From Caldilineaceae bacterium (lineage in GTDB: Bacteria > Chloroflexota > Anaerolineae > Caldilineales > Caldilineaceae): 64,000 bases of DNA. The position numbers and the translations under genes are program-made. The stretch spans positions 62,001 through 126,000 of the forward strand of contig JAJDTL010000019.1 in the NCBI GenBank assembly GCA_022827195.1, written 5' to 3'. This document shows, in pieces, positions 62,423 through 64,000 of this stretch. Each line of letters opens with the position of its first letter. Within the stretch, counting starts at the first letter, position 1. The notes beneath the pieces were generated by a model, which was not told where the DNA came from, did no database searches, and saw only the letters and a list, made by a program, of their open reading frames with translations.

Positions 62423-62456
62423 ACTATTAACGTTTAGGCGCCTAAACGTTAATAGT
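62423..62456. promoter_or_regulatory. 34-base perfect palindrome before the Fic gene
   Basis: ACTATTAACGTTTAGGC followed directly by GCCTAAACGTTAATAGT makes a gap-free 34-base palindrome. A third copy of the ACGTTAATA word lies at 62476-62484, between the palindrome and the Fic start. Repeated palindromic half-sites next to a gene with a winged-helix domain suggest an autoregulatory operator; a bidirectional hairpin terminator is the alternative. Confidence 0.7.
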
Positions 62457-62497
62457 ACATTCCACTATTCAAGTAACGTTAATAACGGTTGACCACG

Positions 62498-63661
62498 ATG
62501 CAGCGCGGCGAGATCGGCAGCTACGAAATTATGACCACCGGAGACGAGCAGGTACGCGCCTTTGTCCCGCTGCCGCTGCCTCCGAAACCGGCCCTGGTGC
62601 TGGACGGCGCGTTGCAGCAGACGCTGGAATCGGCGCTGCTCGCCTTGGGCCGGCTCGATGGCGTCTCGACTCTTCTGCCGGATCAGACACTTTTTCTCTA
62701 CACCTACGTGCGCAAGGAGGCCGTACTCTCCTCGCAGATCGAAGGAACACAGTCATCGCTGTCGGACCTCCTGCTTTTCGAACTGGAGGAGGCACCTGGC
62801 GTCCCGCTCGATGATGTGGTTGAAGTCTCGAACTACGTGGCCGCGCTGGAGCATGGCCTCCGTCGTTTGGTAGAAGGCTTTCCGCTGTCCAACCGCCTGC
62901 TGCGCGAGATTCACGGCGTCCTGCTGTCCGGGGGACGCGGCAGCGACAAGATGCCCGGCGAGTTCCGTCGCTCGCAGAACTGGATTGGCGGCACCCGCCC
63001 CGGCAACGCCTCCTTCGTGCCGCCGCCGCACCGGGCCGTGCCCGACTGCATGGCGGCATTGGAACGATTCCTCCACGCCAGCGAGGACGGACTGCCCCTG
63101 CTGCTGCGCGCGGGGCTGGCGCACGTGCAGTTTGAGACCATTCACCCTTTCCTGGACGGCAACGGGCGCGTCGGCAGGCTGTTGGTGACTCTGTTACTCT
63201 GTCATGCCGGTGTGCTGCGCGAGCCGCTCCTTTATCTGAGCCTCTACTTCAAGCAGCACAGGGACAGATACTACGACCTGCTGGACTACGTGCGCCACAG
63301 CGGGGATTGGGAGGCATGGCTCGCCTTTTTCCTCGAAGGTGTGGCACTGACGGCTACCGGCGCGGTCATAGCTGCCCAACAGATCGCGCAGATGTTCCAG
63401 GACAATCACAAGCGCATCGAAAAGACCGGACGCCGTGCCGGTTCGGCCGTGCGCGTGCATGAAGCGTTGAAGGCACGGCCGGTTCTGCATCTGTCCGAGG
63501 TCTGCAGGCGCACGACCCTTTCCTTCCCCACCGCTGCAAGGGCGATGGAGCTGCTTGTCCAACAAGGGATCGTCCGCGAGATCACGGGGAAAGGCCGGAA
63601 CCGGCTGTTCGTGTACGACCAGTATCTTGCCATCCTCAACGAGGGGACCGAGACCCCGTAG
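62498..63661 (+). CDS. Fic family protein with winged-helix tail
   Basis: The 387-residue protein has an N-terminal Fic_N region, a Fic core and a C-terminal winged helix. The catalytic motif HPFLDGNGRVGR (from His216) is complete, so it should AMPylate or otherwise modify targets with a nucleotide. The inhibitory motif SSQIEG (residues 78-83) is present in cis, before the core, as in class II Fic proteins. The flap and substrate region contains FRRSQNWIGGTRPGNASFVPPP. The C-terminal helix-turn-helix (HLSEVCRRTTLSFPTAARAMELLVQQGIVREITGKGRNRLFVY) may read the palindrome upstream. The ATG at 62498 is preferred to TTG at 62489. Confidence 0.92.
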   Translation: MQRGEIGSYEIMTTGDEQVRAFVPLPLPPKPALVLDGALQQTLESALLALGRLDGVSTLLPDQTLFLYTYVRKEAVLSSQIEGTQSSLSDLLLFELEEAPGVPLDDVVEVSNYVAALEHGLRRLVEGFPLSNRLLREIHGVLLSGGRGSDKMPGEFRRSQNWIGGTRPGNASFVPPPHRAVPDCMAALERFLHASEDGLPLLLRAGLAHVQFETIHPFLDGNGRVGRLLVTLLLCHAGVLREPLLYLSLYFKQHRDRYYDLLDYVRHSGDWEAWLAFFLEGVALTATGAVIAAQQIAQMFQDNHKRIEKTGRRAGSAVRVHEALKARPVLHLSEVCRRTTLSFPTAARAMELLVQQGIVREITGKGRNRLFVYDQYLAILNEGTETP

Positions 63662-63779
63662 CGGCCAACGCAGGAGGCGCGTGGGGGCCGTTACTGAAGG
63701 TAGTCTCTAATATGGAGCGGCATTTGGCTTTCAGATGAATGCAGATTTTTGAATTTGATACAAATGTGCTATGCTAGTC

Positions 63780-64000
63780 TGTTGTGCGTGCCAGCAAGCA
63801 GGTGCCTCTGATCGAGGAGGGCGGCATCAGAGGTTTTCTACAGAACGAGGTGCTGCCGGATGTCTGGTATATGCCGGGGAGCATCAAGATCGGTTATGAG
63901 ATCAGCTTCACTCGCTACTTCTACAGGCTGCAGCCGTTGCACCGTCCTAGGAGTTCTGCGGCGATATCCACACCCTGGAGGGGGAGGTGGAGAGGTTGCT
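63780..64000 (+). pseudogene. Second HsdM C-terminal fragment, frameshifted
   Basis: The plus strand reads VPLIEEGGIRGFLQNEVLPDVWYMPGSIKIGYEISFTRYFYRLQPLHRP, close to the C-terminus of the HsdM at 59503-61425. A frameshift follows, and the next block (EFCGDIHTLEGEVERLL) continues in another frame to the window edge. Just upstream, TGC-TATGCT at about 63762-63770 is an extended -10-like box. There is no HsdM methylase core, so it is a truncated duplicate or the tail of a broken hsdM whose hsdS might follow outside the window. Confidence 0.8.

Noticed and set aside
1..64000. tRNA, rRNA or CRISPR loci
   Set aside because: I looked for T-loop-like GTTCGA-type segments and repeat-spacer patterns; gttcga hits lie in word-repeat tracts and do not fold into cloverleaves by eye. 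A tRNA scan would be decisive.

Overview
The window is about 62% GC, almost free of stop codons on antisense strands, and contains no rRNA or tRNA gene that I could recognise. Carbohydrate ABC importers with Tat/lipoprotein binding proteins, phytanoyl-CoA dioxygenase and MDR dehydrogenase genes, large plant-type leucine-rich-repeat lipoproteins and many toxin-antitoxin loci together resemble free-living or host-associated Chloroflexota (Caldilinea-like). This taxonomic call is an inference from gene content, not from a marker gene.

Layout. (1) 1-6960, minus strand: a sugar uptake cluster with a hypothetical protein, a PhyH dioxygenase, a binding protein, a permease fused to an extracytoplasmic beta-propeller, a second permease, and a cytochrome P450 cut by the window edge. 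(2) 7434-11784, minus strand: a type I periplasmic binding protein, a GIY-YIG protein, a NucS-like PD-(D/E)XK protein, a dead piece of a type IIG restriction-modification enzyme and a HEPN/MNT pair. (3) 12082-21088: a ten-repeat TPR lipoprotein and a 1141-residue LRR lipoprotein bracketed by two dead tyrosine recombinases, then an IS5 fragment, a truncated PIN toxin with its antitoxin, an internally deleted IS3 element, a TPR lipoprotein and an eroded DUF433/DUF5615 pair. (4) 21143-29654: MFS transporter, DUF433, glutamate-cysteine ligase-like protein, HAD hydrolase, CobD/HisC-like aminotransferase, YbaK deacylase and a dehydrogenase. (5) 29827-41421, plus strand: AbiE antitoxin with a truncated toxin, followed directly by AddB, AddA, a YhaO-like nuclease and a YhaN-like ATPase, a double-strand-break repair operon. 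(6) 41802-44500: SH3-domain lipoprotein, RHS relic, intact VapBC. (7) 44626-57041: a glycan utilisation island of two divergent operons (dehydrogenase, GH127, GH67-like; LplB/YtcP-type importer, ThuA, dehydrogenase, propeller hydrolase-like protein). (8) 57320-59179: a second LRR lipoprotein. (9) 59503-64000: type I methylase HsdM, a predicted REase-HEPN fusion, a vapBC relic, a long palindrome, a Fic protein and a second HsdM tail.

Three themes stand out. Many gene junctions in the sugar-related regions carry short-word degenerate repeats of unknown role. Several toxin-antitoxin loci keep the antitoxin but have lost most of the toxin. The right-hand end holds a cassette (REase-HEPN plus Fic) framed by two HsdM C-termini, which is the best candidate here for an undescribed defence arrangement.
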